From Desulfatiglans sp. (GTDB lineage: Bacteria; Desulfobacterota; DSM-4660; Desulfatiglandales; HGW-15), in assembly GCA_012513605.1 (NCBI GenBank), contig JAAZBV010000026.1, positions 1 to 33,363 of the forward strand: a DNA stretch of 33,363 bases, given 5' to 3'. Of this stretch, positions 17,107 to 25,110 are shown in pieces; the stretch's first letter is position 1, and every line of letters begins with the position of its first letter. A program made the translations under genes and the position numbers. Below the pieces are notes generated by a model. It did no database searches. It worked only from the letters and a program-made list of their open reading frames with translations, and was not told where the DNA came from.

Positions 17107-18057
17107 ATGAAACAAACAGAACTTAATGTCACAGATGCTGAGAGAGTTACTGTATGGGTATTGACTGACAATTATTTTGATGCAACCAGGCCTGATACTG
17201 AATATGCCGTAAGATACCGGTCATCCCCGGGGAAATGTATCCATGCAGAGCATGGTCTTGCCTTTTTTATTGAAACCGAATCAGGCGGCAGAAGAGGCGC
17301 CTGTATGTTTGATTTTGGAATGGATCCAGATGGTTTAGATAATAATATGAGGCTGCTGGGTATTGATATAGGAAAGGCAGATGCATTTGGATTGAGTCAT
17401 GGGCACTATGATCACTTTATGGGTGCTGCCGAAACTCTGAAAAAGAACAGGGCTCTGATAAAAGATGGCACTCCCTTCTATGTCGGTAAGGAGGCATTCC
17501 TGAACAGGTATTCCCTTCGGCAAGGGGCCCAAATAGCCACTGATATCGGCATGCTTGATCAAACAGAAATCGAGGCCTCGGGGATTTCTATAAGGGAGGT
17601 AGTAAACCCGATTGAGATTATTCCCGGCGGATATATCTCAGGTGATATTGAGCGTATCACCCCCTATGAAACCCCATCGCCAAGCCTGCTTGTAAAGCGT
17701 GGTGACTCGCTTGTGCCTGATGACTTTAGAGGGGAGCAGGCCCTGTTAATTAATATAAAGGGCAGGGGGCTTGTTATCATTTCAGGCTGCGCTCATGCCG
17801 GCATTGTAAACACCGTAAAGCATGTTCAAAAGATTACCGGTATAAAAAAGGTACATGCCATCCTGGGTGGGTTTCACCTGGTAAATGCAAAAGAGGATAA
17901 AATCAGGGATACAATTGCGGATATAAAAATGATAAACCCGGATATTATTGCCCCTCTTCATTGTACAGGTTTTGAAGCTGTTGCTGCATTTATGAATGCA
18001 ATGCCGGATGCCTTTATATTGAATACAGCGGGTACACAGTATAAATTTGGCTCATAA
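17107..18057 (+). CDS. MBL-fold metallo-hydrolase, COG1237 type
   Basis: 316 residues of the metallo-beta-lactamase fold. The metal motif is SHGHYDHFMG, with His98, His100, Asp102 and His103. Later ligands fit SGCAHAG (about 230), LGGFHL (about 257) and PLHCTG (about 284). The SGCAH and GGFHL elements are typical of the COG1237 group, related to the archaeal dihydropterin ribofuranosyl-aminobenzene 5-phosphate synthase of methanopterin synthesis. Bacterial members are widespread and mostly without a proven reaction, so the archaeal name should not be copied. It is probably cytoplasmic; no signal peptide is seen. The start is one base after the upstream stop, suggesting coupled expression with the membrane-anchored hypothetical protein. 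Confidence 0.9.
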   Translation: MKQTELNVTDAERVTVWVLTDNYFDATRPDTEYAVRYRSSPGKCIHAEHGLAFFIETESGGRRGACMFDFGMDPDGLDNNMRLLGIDIGKADAFGLSHGHYDHFMGAAETLKKNRALIKDGTPFYVGKEAFLNRYSLRQGAQIATDIGMLDQTEIEASGISIREVVNPIEIIPGGYISGDIERITPYETPSPSLLVKRGDSLVPDDFRGEQALLINIKGRGLVIISGCAHAGIVNTVKHVQKITGIKKVHAILGGFHLVNAKEDKIRDTIADIKMINPDIIAPLHCTGFEAVAAFMNAMPDAFILNTAGTQYKFGS

Positions 18058-18066
18058 AAATGTTGA

Positions 18067-18094
18067 TTGACTTCCTCCCCATATTTGCTACTCT
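18067..18094 (+). promoter_or_regulatory. Weak promoter candidate
   Basis: TTGACT (18067-18072), 16 bases and TACTCT (18089-18094) lie about 45 bases before the ATG of the small acidic protein. The -35 is good (5/6), the -10 poor (3/6). Confidence 0.3.
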
Positions 18095-18140
18095 AGCTAC
18101 GTTCAGACTCACTATGAGAAACTAAAACAGGTGCAATAAT

Positions 18141-18359
18141 ATGGATACAACAAAGTTAATTGACGATATATCAAAAGAGATCAGCAATGCATTAAAATCC
18201 ATGTCTCAGGTAAAGGATGTATCAGATAAAGAGGCATACAGCCGGATCGTTAAGAATCTATGCGAGTCGCTGGATGTATTTATGGATTTTAACAGGGATA
18301 TTATGCCCTATGACTTTGATGATTTTGATGATATAGACAATGAAGACCTGCCTTTTTAA
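18141..18359 (+). CDS. Small acidic hypothetical protein, 72 residues
   Basis: Soluble and mostly helical in the first 50 residues (ISKEISNALKSMSQVKD, RIVKNLCESLDVFMDF). The tail is strongly acidic: DFDDFDDIDNEDLPF. The clean helical/acidic composition and AGGTG upstream of the ATG support a real gene. I recognise no family. It lies 83 bases after the MBL gene, with a possible promoter in the gap, and is convergent with the TlpA-like gene. Confidence 0.6.
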   Translation: MDTTKLIDDISKEISNALKSMSQVKDVSDKEAYSRIVKNLCESLDVFMDFNRDIMPYDFDDFDDIDNEDLPF

Positions 18360-18419
18360 GCAGGGTTCCTTTATTTTAATGTCTGTCTTCTTTATTTACT
18401 GCTGACGTATGTGTTAAAT

Positions 18420-18436
18420 AAACACTGGCAGTGTTT
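18420..18436. terminator. Small convergent-gene hairpin
   Basis: AAACAC (18420-18425), loop TGGCA and GTGTTT (18431-18436) form a short stem between two convergent genes. Thymines follow on both strands, but the stem is AT-rich, so its strength is doubtful. Confidence 0.3.
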
Positions 18437-18459
18437 TCATGTGTAACTGTTAATGCCTG

Positions 18460-19038
18460 TTATTCCTTAAGCAGTTTCTGGAAATATTCAATAACCTTTG
18501 GCGATGTCCAGTTAATAGCCCCTTCAATCTTATTGTCAATTGTGCCATCCTTTTTTACTATAAAGCTCTCGGGGACACCTCTTGTCCGGTATAAAGCTGA
18601 AACACGGCCATCCGGGTCAAGGAGCACAGGAAAACGGATGTTCTTTTTTTTAATGAATGATTCAACTACTCTTTTCCCCTCTTTATCCACACTCACTGCC
18701 AGGAGTTCAAGCCCTTCATCCTTAAACATTGTGTAGAGTTTTTCCAGTGATGGTATCTCGGCTACACATGGCGGGCACCATGTTGCCCAGATATTCACAA
18801 TCACCACCTTGCCTTTATATGCGTTCAGGCTGATCATCCTGCCGTCAAGATCAGGGAGTGAAAAGTCCGGGGCAACAGGCCCATTTGGGGTATGGGGTAT
18901 ATCAATCTCAACTGTGGAAGGAGACTTATGTTGGAGCGCCACAAAGACTGCTAATGCTATTATTGCTATTGGAATAAAGAGGATTATCCTTAATTTTGCC
19001 TTTTTTGTGGGCTGTGTTTCTATATCTTTTTCTTCCAT
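18460..19038 (-). CDS. TlpA/ResA-type membrane-anchored thiol-disulfide oxidoreductase
   Basis: 192 residues. One membrane segment at about 16-36 anchors a periplasmic thioredoxin-like domain (about 55-190). The active site is ATWCPPC with Cys88 and Cys91. The usual TlpA elements are present: APDFSLPDLDG, LNAYKGKVVIVNIW and the cis-Pro loop GVPESFIV. Family members reduce disulfides in apocytochrome c or other exported proteins. That would fit the eight-heme cytochrome encoded 3.5 kb away, but the link is inference. AAAGGA lies eight bases before the ATG. It stands alone between a convergent gene and the large gene-free stretch. Confidence 0.92.
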   Translation of the reverse strand: MEEKDIETQPTKKAKLRIILFIPIAIIALAVFVALQHKSPSTVEIDIPHTPNGPVAPDFSLPDLDGRMISLNAYKGKVVIVNIWATWCPPCVAEIPSLEKLYTMFKDEGLELLAVSVDKEGKRVVESFIKKKNIRFPVLLDPDGRVSALYRTRGVPESFIVKKDGTIDNKIEGAINWTSPKVIEYFQKLLKE

Positions 19039-19238
19039 GCTGTTGATCCTTTAATCATATACTATTATCTTGAAATATGGCTGATCACAATTACAGATAA
19101 CTTAATATAAATTTGGTTTAAAGACAAATTTATTGTTATCTAAAATATTACAAAAGCATGTTTATATCCATGAAAAATAAAAACTTACTACACCGTCTTG
19201 CCAGTCCCTCATCATGTGCGGGATAAATTCCAATGGGC

Positions 19239-19315
19239 ATCTATCTTCTTCAGGTTTTAAGATAGATTTCCGCCTTCGCACATTGTCGTCAAGCTAAGGC
19301 GAAAAGCAAAAACCT
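19239..19315. repeat. Overlapping alternative hairpins
   Basis: ATCTATCTT (19239-19247) pairs perfectly with AAGATAGAT (19259-19267). A larger hairpin uses AGGTTTT (19252-19258) with AAAACCT (19309-19315), and inside it CGCCTT (19271-19276) with AAGGCG (19296-19301). The loop of the first lies in the stem of the second, so both cannot form fully at once. Confidence 0.5.
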
Positions 19316-19324
19316 AAAGCAATA

Positions 19325-19423
19325 TCTCACACAGAGGCGCAAAGAACACTAAGAAAATTAAATGATTTTTACATAATATTTTTTTGTTTTTTAATTTTGT
19401 GAGCTTTGTGACTTTGTGTGAGA
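19325..19423. repeat. CACA/AAAG inverted repeat, copy 1
   Basis: Outer arms TCTCACACA (19325-19333) and TGTGTGAGA (19415-19423) are perfect complements. The arms continue imperfectly inward with CAAAG/CTTTG modules around an AT-rich centre. A related element lies at 30513-30589. Confidence 0.65.
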
Positions 19424-19479
19424 AATGATTATAGGAAAAGGCAGATATTTAAAAATTGAATGTTCAGGATTTAAAAAAT

Positions 19480-19507
19480 GTAGAGACAAGGCATGCCTTG
19501 TCTCTAC
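19480..19507. repeat. Perfect 28-base palindrome; possible terminator of the tannase-like gene
   Basis: The half-site GTAGAGACAAGGCA is followed by its exact complement. On the minus strand it lies about 70 bases after the stop of the tannase-like gene and runs into ATTTTTT, so it could end that transcript. Elements of this shape, with a GCATGC or ATGCAT centre, occur as dispersed repeats in many genomes. A second one is at 23825-23844. Confidence 0.7.
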
Positions 19508-19574
19508 GTTAGATTCCCATAAAACAGGCCTGTTTGGCATTGTAACAAGGCATAAGGAAAAAAATAAAAAAAAA

Positions 19575-21137
19575 CTACTTTTTTACCTCAACGCATTCAA
19601 AATTTGCCGCATCATTGACGTCGCCTGTCCCCTTATACCTTGCCTGCCTGGGATAGGGGCATACAGGGCGCGTGCGGTAGACCTCCGGTTTGGCGCCCAT
19701 GCCCATCATGCCCCCGCCTTTTGTGTGGGGATATATTATTTTATCAGGGGCCTTGCCATTTTCAACCCAGTCAACAAGGGCTTCAAAGGTCTTAAAACCT
19801 TCAGGGTTTGCAAATGCCGGGCAACCGCCTGATCCGGGGACTGTAAAGAGGCGCGCAAAATCCAGAGTATTTTCATAACCGCCAAGTGCTTTAACCACAT
19901 CACCATAATAGGTTACCAGCTGGCGTGGAGGAAGCGCCATGCTGTTCCATGATGAGATCATTATTATCTTTCCTCCCGCATCCTTGAAGGGCTTAAGATT
20001 GGGGTCATTGGCATCAAGAGCAGAAGAAGCCTTTTTGATGCCAAGGCGTGTATCTTTGTCCACATCAAATGTGCGGAAATCCCAGTTTGGGTCTTCAAAG
20101 ACAATACCCTTAAAATAATTGAGATTTACCATGAAAGGTTCCTTTTCTATCATCATTGTCCAGGTGAGTTCACTCCCCCTTTCAAAACCTGAGTATATCT
20201 GTGTGCCGTCATTAAACTTTGCTCCATCGTATATCTTGCGGACAGTATCCACCTGTGCTGCTGTGAGGCATGTAAGAAGGTCTTTGCCATCACACTGTAT
20301 GGCGCCTGGATCAAAATCGCAGGTTGCAGGGTCTTCAATTAACCCGTCAACAAGGCCGTCATTTTTATCACATGCTTTTAATGCGGCATCATTAATAACC
20401 TTGAGCTTATCTGTGGGTATGTAACCCGGGCCGTTAACCCCATCCTTAAGCGCAAGCCAGCTTATATAAAGGGAACCGGGCTGGAGGTGTGTTATAAAAA
20501 AGGCCGGGTCTTCCGCTATTATGCCGTCAAAATCATCAGGATAACGCTGTGCCTCGTTTAATCCCTGGTTACCCCCATTGTGGCAACTGTTCCAGTATGA
20601 GTATTCAATGGGTTTACCATAATATGCATTTGCAAGGGCTTTTGTAGCAACCGTCATTTCATGGACAGCCCTGTGTCCCCAGTCTGCCCATTTTTCGGGA
20701 TGGCCTATTGCCCATTCAAACCCTTCATCAACATGGCCTGTATCTGTTCCTGCAGAGACATACCCCTTTTCCATATTTCGGGCGATGCCGCCACTTGCTA
20801 TTGACCCGATAAAACCGGGGTTGCCGACAGCGAGGAATCTGCCGTTCCAGTTTGCCGGGTCAGGGAGCCATATTTCTATGCCTATATCCGAATCGGATGA
20901 GGGCCTTGATATGGCCTGGATCCGGCAGAATGGGGCATTGATCTTCTGTGGCGGCATATTCATAAACCCTGTCATGCCGGGCAGTTCATAACCGGGGCTA
21001 CCCTTTTCAACAGAGGTAATGGTTACATTAGGGATCTTAATTGATTTGAGCCTTTCGCAGGATTGTTCAGCAGTGACAGAAAGAGTTAAAAGAAGGGTTA
21101 AAATCGATACAAGGTATAATAATATAGAACGTTTCAT
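19575..21137 (-). CDS. Tannase/feruloyl-esterase family protein lacking the catalytic triad
   Basis: 520 residues with a signal peptide (about 1-23). The family fold is plain: IEIWLPDPANWNGRFLAVGN, EAQRYPDDFDGIIAEDPA and a calcium-loop-like DKNDGLVDGLIEDPATCDFDP. The catalytic positions are changed. The nucleophile elbow GCSTGG reads SCHNGG, with His186 where Ser belongs. The HGWAD element reads SSWNS, with Ser399 for Asp. The VPGMGHC element reads VPGSGGC, with Gly438 for His. The two cysteines that normally bridge the triad (185, 439) remain. It is probably not a conventional esterase: either a binding protein or a catalyst by another route. AGGAGAG precedes the ATG. It follows the redox operon on the same strand but after a terminator hairpin. 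Confidence 0.88.
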   Translation of the reverse strand: MKRSILLYLVSILTLLLTLSVTAEQSCERLKSIKIPNVTITSVEKGSPGYELPGMTGFMNMPPQKINAPFCRIQAISRPSSDSDIGIEIWLPDPANWNGRFLAVGNPGFIGSIASGGIARNMEKGYVSAGTDTGHVDEGFEWAIGHPEKWADWGHRAVHEMTVATKALANAYYGKPIEYSYWNSCHNGGNQGLNEAQRYPDDFDGIIAEDPAFFITHLQPGSLYISWLALKDGVNGPGYIPTDKLKVINDAALKACDKNDGLVDGLIEDPATCDFDPGAIQCDGKDLLTCLTAAQVDTVRKIYDGAKFNDGTQIYSGFERGSELTWTMMIEKEPFMVNLNYFKGIVFEDPNWDFRTFDVDKDTRLGIKKASSALDANDPNLKPFKDAGGKIIMISSWNSMALPPRQLVTYYGDVVKALGGYENTLDFARLFTVPGSGGCPAFANPEGFKTFEALVDWVENGKAPDKIIYPHTKGGGMMGMGAKPEVYRTRPVCPYPRQARYKGTGDVNDAANFECVEVKK

Positions 21138-21254
21138 AAAGATCTCTCCTATTGATGAGTAAATAAAGGGTTCAAGGATTCAAGGGTTCCAGGGGGCAAG
21201 TGGGGGCATTTAACCCGTCTTCATTGTTATTATGACAGAACAAGAATGCTACCT

Positions 21255-21286
21255 TAAAAAAGTAGGGTGGGGTTTTACACCCCACC
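21255..21286 (-). terminator. Intrinsic terminator after the redox operon
   Basis: On the minus strand GGTGGGG (21286-21280), loop TGTAAAA and CCCCACC (21272-21266) are followed by CTACTTTTTT. It lies about 130 bases after the aldo/keto reductase stop and before the tannase-like gene, so it may separate the two transcription units. The hairpin may also belong to a dispersed repeat. Confidence 0.5.
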
Positions 21287-21413
21287 TGATCATGATATTC
21301 AGATTTCGATGATTTAGCCAGAATGAAAAAAAGTTTTTCACTCGACCCCTCTTGTCCCGCTATAGCCTTGGCGACGGCGGATGAACCCCTGACCCCTCGA
21401 ACCCTCTCTTTTT

Positions 21414-22556
21414 TTACGCCAGCAGCTCCTGAGCCCTCATAAGGCGGGCCTGCACATTAACGCCATTGGGGCATTTAATTGCACAAACCGAGCAGTCACT
21501 GCATTTGACACTTTTTATTTTTTTAGGCAGTTCCATAAAACTCATACGAGCCTGGTGATAATTACCGCAATAATCATTATAAGCCAGGAAACGCAATATA
21601 TCTGTAACAGGCATGCCTTTTGGGCATTTCCCGCTGCACTGGTAACACATACGGCAATATGATGGCCTTATCTGCTCATTCATTACATAAAGCATCTTTT
21701 CATCTGCCGGTGTATATGGCTCTGCCATGGCGCGGAAATTCATCTCAAGTTCCTGAATGGTCTTCATGTGAGGTACTGTTGTCCCTATGGCAGGGTTGTT
21801 TAAAACCCACTTGATGCCGGCCAGTGGCCCGTCACCTTTTTTAGGTACAGGATTACTCAGATTTTGCAGGTTTAAGCCTGTCAATGCTACAACAACCTTC
21901 ATGGCAATGATGCCAACGCCTGCATCACTCAGTTTTTTTATGGCCTGATCCCTGTAAAAACCGCCTATGGCGTAACTGTAGGTTGTCTGTATAACATCAA
22001 ACTTATTTTCTATATGAAAATCTACCATCCTGTTCGGGTCATGACAACTGAACCCCAAAAAACGAGCCTTTCCTGATTTTTTAATCTCATGTACCGCCTC
22101 GAGCGCCTCATCAGGGATAGCTGTTGGTGTGTCCTTGGCATGCAGGTGATATATATCAACATAGTCAGTGCCAAGGGACTTAAGGCTTGTGTCAATGTCC
22201 TTGAGGATGTCAGCCTTTCTTCTAGACCCTGATTTTGTAGCAATAACGAGTTTACTGCGATCCCTCTTTTTAATAATATCGCCGAAGATCTTTTCGCTGT
22301 CGCCATACACGCGTGAGGTATCATAATAGTTAATCCCCATGTCCAATGCCCTGTTAACTACATCAGGTATCGGAACAAACCCTATACCATAGCCTACCCC
22401 GGAGACCTTGAGCCCTGTTTTACCCAGTGTGCGGTAGACAACCTTTGGTTCTTCCTGGCCAAATGAGGGTTTGATGCCTGTTGATGAAACAAGCCCTGCA
22501 GCAGAAAGCGCCAACCCTGTTTTTATAAATTTTCTTCTTGTCTGATTTGTACCCAT
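21414..22556 (-). CDS. Tat-exported aldo/keto reductase with two C-terminal [4Fe-4S] motifs
   Basis: 380 residues. TRRKFIKTG at 6-14 followed by a hydrophobic stretch and SFG is a twin-arginine signal, so the folded protein should reach the periplasm. The barrel domain (about 40-290) keeps the aldo/keto reductase tetrad: Asp79, Tyr84, Lys108, and His139 in YHLH. The C-terminus holds two C..C..C...C motifs, Cys301/304/307/311 and Cys352/355/358/362. The domain order resembles COG1453-type proteins. Iron-sulfur clusters suggest electrons come from or go to a protein partner rather than only NADPH, which is scarce outside the cytoplasm. GGGGG precedes the ATG. The cytochrome gene lies 28 bases upstream in the same direction, so the two are probably co-transcribed. 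Confidence 0.93.
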   Translation of the reverse strand: MGTNQTRRKFIKTGLALSAAGLVSSTGIKPSFGQEEPKVVYRTLGKTGLKVSGVGYGIGFVPIPDVVNRALDMGINYYDTSRVYGDSEKIFGDIIKKRDRSKLVIATKSGSRRKADILKDIDTSLKSLGTDYVDIYHLHAKDTPTAIPDEALEAVHEIKKSGKARFLGFSCHDPNRMVDFHIENKFDVIQTTYSYAIGGFYRDQAIKKLSDAGVGIIAMKVVVALTGLNLQNLSNPVPKKGDGPLAGIKWVLNNPAIGTTVPHMKTIQELEMNFRAMAEPYTPADEKMLYVMNEQIRPSYCRMCYQCSGKCPKGMPVTDILRFLAYNDYCGNYHQARMSFMELPKKIKSVKCSDCSVCAIKCPNGVNVQARLMRAQELLA

Positions 22557-22584
22557 AAGTCCCCCTTTATTAAAAATGTGGTTT

Positions 22585-23724
22585 TTACTTAATAGCCTCT
22601 TTTATAACCTTAAAATCTCTTTTAGCCTGAGACATTATCTCAAGTGCATAATCAAGATTGTGAACACCATTTGAGCCATCTTTTATAATAATAGAAAGAT
22701 TGTTTCTGGCATCCGCTAGTTTTGCCTTTAAGCCTGCATTGAGGATATCAGGATTAGCTTTAAGTTTATTATCTATCATTTTGAGATCTTCCTGAAGAGG
22801 ATCAAATGCCTCTCTGTACCATGCCTCCATGTCATGCAACTGGGCGGTTCGCATCTTCCTGTCTTTTATCTCATGGCAGTCAGAGCACGAGTCCAGCCGG
22901 TCTTCTGCGAGGTTTGGGTCATCAGGACGAAACATCTTCATGAGGTGGTTTTTTTCTGTCATATGGCATGCGATACAGGCTGCTGCGGTGTGAAGGCTCC
23001 TGGTCTCTTCTATGCCCTTTGCGCCAAATCCCTTTAATACTTCACCCTGGAAATGACACGACTTGCAGAGTTCCATTGGGTCCATTACCAGTTGGGCCCT
23101 GTTGCTGCTGTTATGAGGGTTATGACATGCAGCACATGTTACAGGGCCTTCCCATTTTTTACCATTTATTTCAATAGTACGCTCCGGTGTTTTGGCATGC
23201 CCTGAAACAAGCCACATGTTGTATGTCAGGGAAGGGTGGATATCTTTTACAGATGGGACAAGTTTATCAGGTGCAACCGGCATAAGCTTTAATCCCTTGA
23301 TATCAGCAAGCTTCATCCCCGGTTTATATTCTTCTGTCCATGAGGTGTTCTCTGATCTGTTGCCATTATGGCAACGACCACAAATATCAGCAGATCTATC
23401 TGATACTATTTTTGTTTTATCTCCTTTGCCAGCATGCTCTTCACCTGCGCCATGACAAGCCTCGCATCCGACATTGCCCTCCATTTTCTCCTGATCGGTG
23501 TTTGATCTTGTTGCATGGCATGCGTTGCATGTCTGAGTATCCTTTTGTTCAGTCTTAAATTCGGCTGCATGTTTTGATGTCTTCCATGAATTATACTGCT
23601 CTTCATGACAGGGCTGGCATGCAGTAGAGCCTGCATAACCTGATGGATTATTTTCCGCACTGATTACATGAAGAGCAACCAAAAATATGGATAAAAAGAT
23701 AATTTTAATAGTTGTTTTATTCAT
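22585..23724 (-). CDS. Periplasmic octaheme cytochrome c
   Basis: 379 residues from ATG 23724. I prefer this start because the longer frame to 23811 only translates the palindromic repeat upstream; GGA precedes it. A signal peptide ends near VISA. Eight CXXCH motifs are present: CQPCH, CNACH, CEACH, CGRCH, CAACH, CKSCH, CIACH and CSDCH. The C-terminal about 90 residues form a helical tail without hemes. The spacing resembles cytochrome c554/NrfB-like or octaheme electron-transfer proteins, and no Lys-type distal motif is seen. It is probably the electron acceptor or donor for the neighbouring exported redox enzymes. It precedes the Tat aldo/keto reductase by 28 bases. Confidence 0.95.
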   Translation of the reverse strand: MNKTTIKIIFLSIFLVALHVISAENNPSGYAGSTACQPCHEEQYNSWKTSKHAAEFKTEQKDTQTCNACHATRSNTDQEKMEGNVGCEACHGAGEEHAGKGDKTKIVSDRSADICGRCHNGNRSENTSWTEEYKPGMKLADIKGLKLMPVAPDKLVPSVKDIHPSLTYNMWLVSGHAKTPERTIEINGKKWEGPVTCAACHNPHNSSNRAQLVMDPMELCKSCHFQGEVLKGFGAKGIEETRSLHTAAACIACHMTEKNHLMKMFRPDDPNLAEDRLDSCSDCHEIKDRKMRTAQLHDMEAWYREAFDPLQEDLKMIDNKLKANPDILNAGLKAKLADARNNLSIIIKDGSNGVHNLDYALEIMSQAKRDFKVIKEAIK

Positions 23725-23741
23725 AGTCTGATCCATTTTAA

Positions 23742-23848
23742 ATTTGTAGAGGAACGGCACACCGTGCCCGCTTTTCATACGGTGCACTGTATCCGAATTT
23801 GCATATAGCACATTGTAACTGCACGGGCACGATGCATCGTGCCCCTAC
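23742..23848. repeat. Palindromic repeat block
   Basis: Contains a perfect 20-base palindrome (23825-23844; half-site GGGCACGATG) and, at the other end, a related GTAGAGG...CGGCAC / CCGTGCCCG element. It lies between the propeller gene and the cytochrome gene. Its GTAG-G-CAC style matches the palindrome at 19480-19507. Confidence 0.6.
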
Positions 23849-23895
23849 CGGTGTCCATCGAAATAACCTGTAAATATTTACTCGTTATCCCTGCA

Positions 23896-24975
23896 CTATG
23901 GTCTCGGTAAATAACCAATCCTGTCGCCTGCATAGGTGCCTATCCATATCTCGTTATCCACAGGTATTGCAACACTAACTTTCTGCATTGCGGTTCTCTG
24001 ATCAATGCCTGTTATTCGTTTAGCCTCCATTGTCTCAGGGTTTATTTTGATTACTGACCATCCTGTTTCACATCGTGCATCTTTACATTCATCAGGCGCC
24101 ACATAATTATCGCCTGAGGTATAAAGCATCCCGTCATCACCCCAGTGGACGTTATCAGGTTTGATACCTGTCTGCGCCTTTTTAAATGTTAAAGGGGTTT
24201 CCGTGCGGTTAAACCGGACTATCTCACGTGTGCCTGTGGCCGCCACATATACCCATTTGTTATCAGGGGATATGGCGATCCCGTTTGGCCCGGAAAGCTC
24301 AGTACCCTTAATCTCCTTTACCTCACCACCGGGATGCCATTCATATACGCCGCCTGTAATCCTGCCGCTAAACATTTCTTTAAATGGATCAGGCATAGCG
24401 GGGTCGTAAAACTTCGTTGCGACAAATCCCCCATCGTTAAGGATAGCAACACTGTTTGCATATATATCTTTCGGGAGTGGCACACAACCTGTCCAGGTTA
24501 TAACTGGTTTTTCTCCCTGGATATTTATCTCAAATGTCTCGATAGCCTCCCTTGCTGCGTGACCTGTAATATATAAACTGAAACTGTTTGCTGATTTTTG
24601 TCTGAGCGCGAGCCCGTGGGATGAAAATTTATCGATATCTACAGGGCCGGGGCAGGCACTGAACATCTGTTTATCATGGTTAAACACAGGGTTGTTACCC
24701 GGAAAGATTTCTTCATAGCTCTTATCCTTCCTGTTCACAAGATAGATGTGGCCGGGATTAACCGTGTCCGAAAACCTGCCGTTCAGGCCGGTGGTTATAA
24801 GCCATTCAGTATCACCAAGGGGAAGGATGTCCTCGGCATTTACTGGGCCGTAGATATAATTCAGGTTGCCGGAGGCTATACAGTCCTCGGCTATCACTCC
24901 TTTAACTGAAATAAGAAAAATAATGCCACTGAATATCAGAAATCTACAGATTATTTGTAAGTTGAGTATATTCAT
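23896..24975 (-). CDS. Secreted paraoxonase/SMP-30-like beta-propeller
   Basis: 359 residues from ATG 24975. The longer frame to 25068 only translates the inverted repeat upstream. A signal peptide ends near GVIA. The body has repeating propeller blades. Three elements match the calcium-site regions of paraoxonase/arylesterase enzymes: an Asn in ANSVAILNDGGFVATKF, GPNGIAISPDNKWVYVA, and PDNVHWGDDGMLY (Asp-Asn). The fold usually hydrolyses lactones or aryl esters with Ca2+. In this cluster it could open a lactone or ester made or used by the redox enzymes, which is inference. It sits between the AOR-family gene and the cytochrome gene, both on the same strand. Confidence 0.82.
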   Translation of the reverse strand: MNILNLQIICRFLIFSGIIFLISVKGVIAEDCIASGNLNYIYGPVNAEDILPLGDTEWLITTGLNGRFSDTVNPGHIYLVNRKDKSYEEIFPGNNPVFNHDKQMFSACPGPVDIDKFSSHGLALRQKSANSFSLYITGHAAREAIETFEINIQGEKPVITWTGCVPLPKDIYANSVAILNDGGFVATKFYDPAMPDPFKEMFSGRITGGVYEWHPGGEVKEIKGTELSGPNGIAISPDNKWVYVAATGTREIVRFNRTETPLTFKKAQTGIKPDNVHWGDDGMLYTSGDNYVAPDECKDARCETGWSVIKINPETMEAKRITGIDQRTAMQKVSVAIPVDNEIWIGTYAGDRIGYLPRP

Positions 24976-25015
24976 TATTTTTTTAAACCTTGTTTGCTTA
25001 AATATTTCTTCCTTT

Positions 25016-25095
25016 AAAACTCCCCTCCACTTTATGGGAGGGGCCGAGGAAGGGGGACCCTCACCCAACCTCTCCCATAAAGGGAGAGGAGTTTT
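25016..25095. repeat. Double-hairpin inverted repeat
   Basis: AAAACTCC (25016-25023) pairs with GGAGTTTT (25088-25095). Inside are CCCCTCC/GGAGGGG (25022-25028/25037-25043) and CCTCTCCC/GGGAGAGG (25069-25076/25082-25089). It lies just after the AOR-family stop on the minus strand and could dampen transcription into the propeller gene, but its form is that of a dispersed repeat. Confidence 0.6.
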
Positions 25096-25110
25096 AGTGG
25101 AATTAATTAG

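Larger units (their letters stand above)
19039..19574. other. Gene-free stretch of 536 bases
   Basis: No convincing gene on either strand. It holds, in order, the upstream region of the TlpA-like gene, a set of overlapping hairpins (19239-19315), a CACA/AAAG inverted repeat (19325-19423), a perfect 28-base palindrome (19480-19507) and a small palindrome AAACAGGCCTGTTT (19522-19535). A reading frame at 19425-19832 on the plus strand only translates the repeat and the antisense of the tannase-like gene. Confidence 0.7.

Noticed and set aside
19425-19832. 135-codon plus-strand frame
   Set aside because: Translates a palindromic repeat and the antisense of the tannase-like gene.
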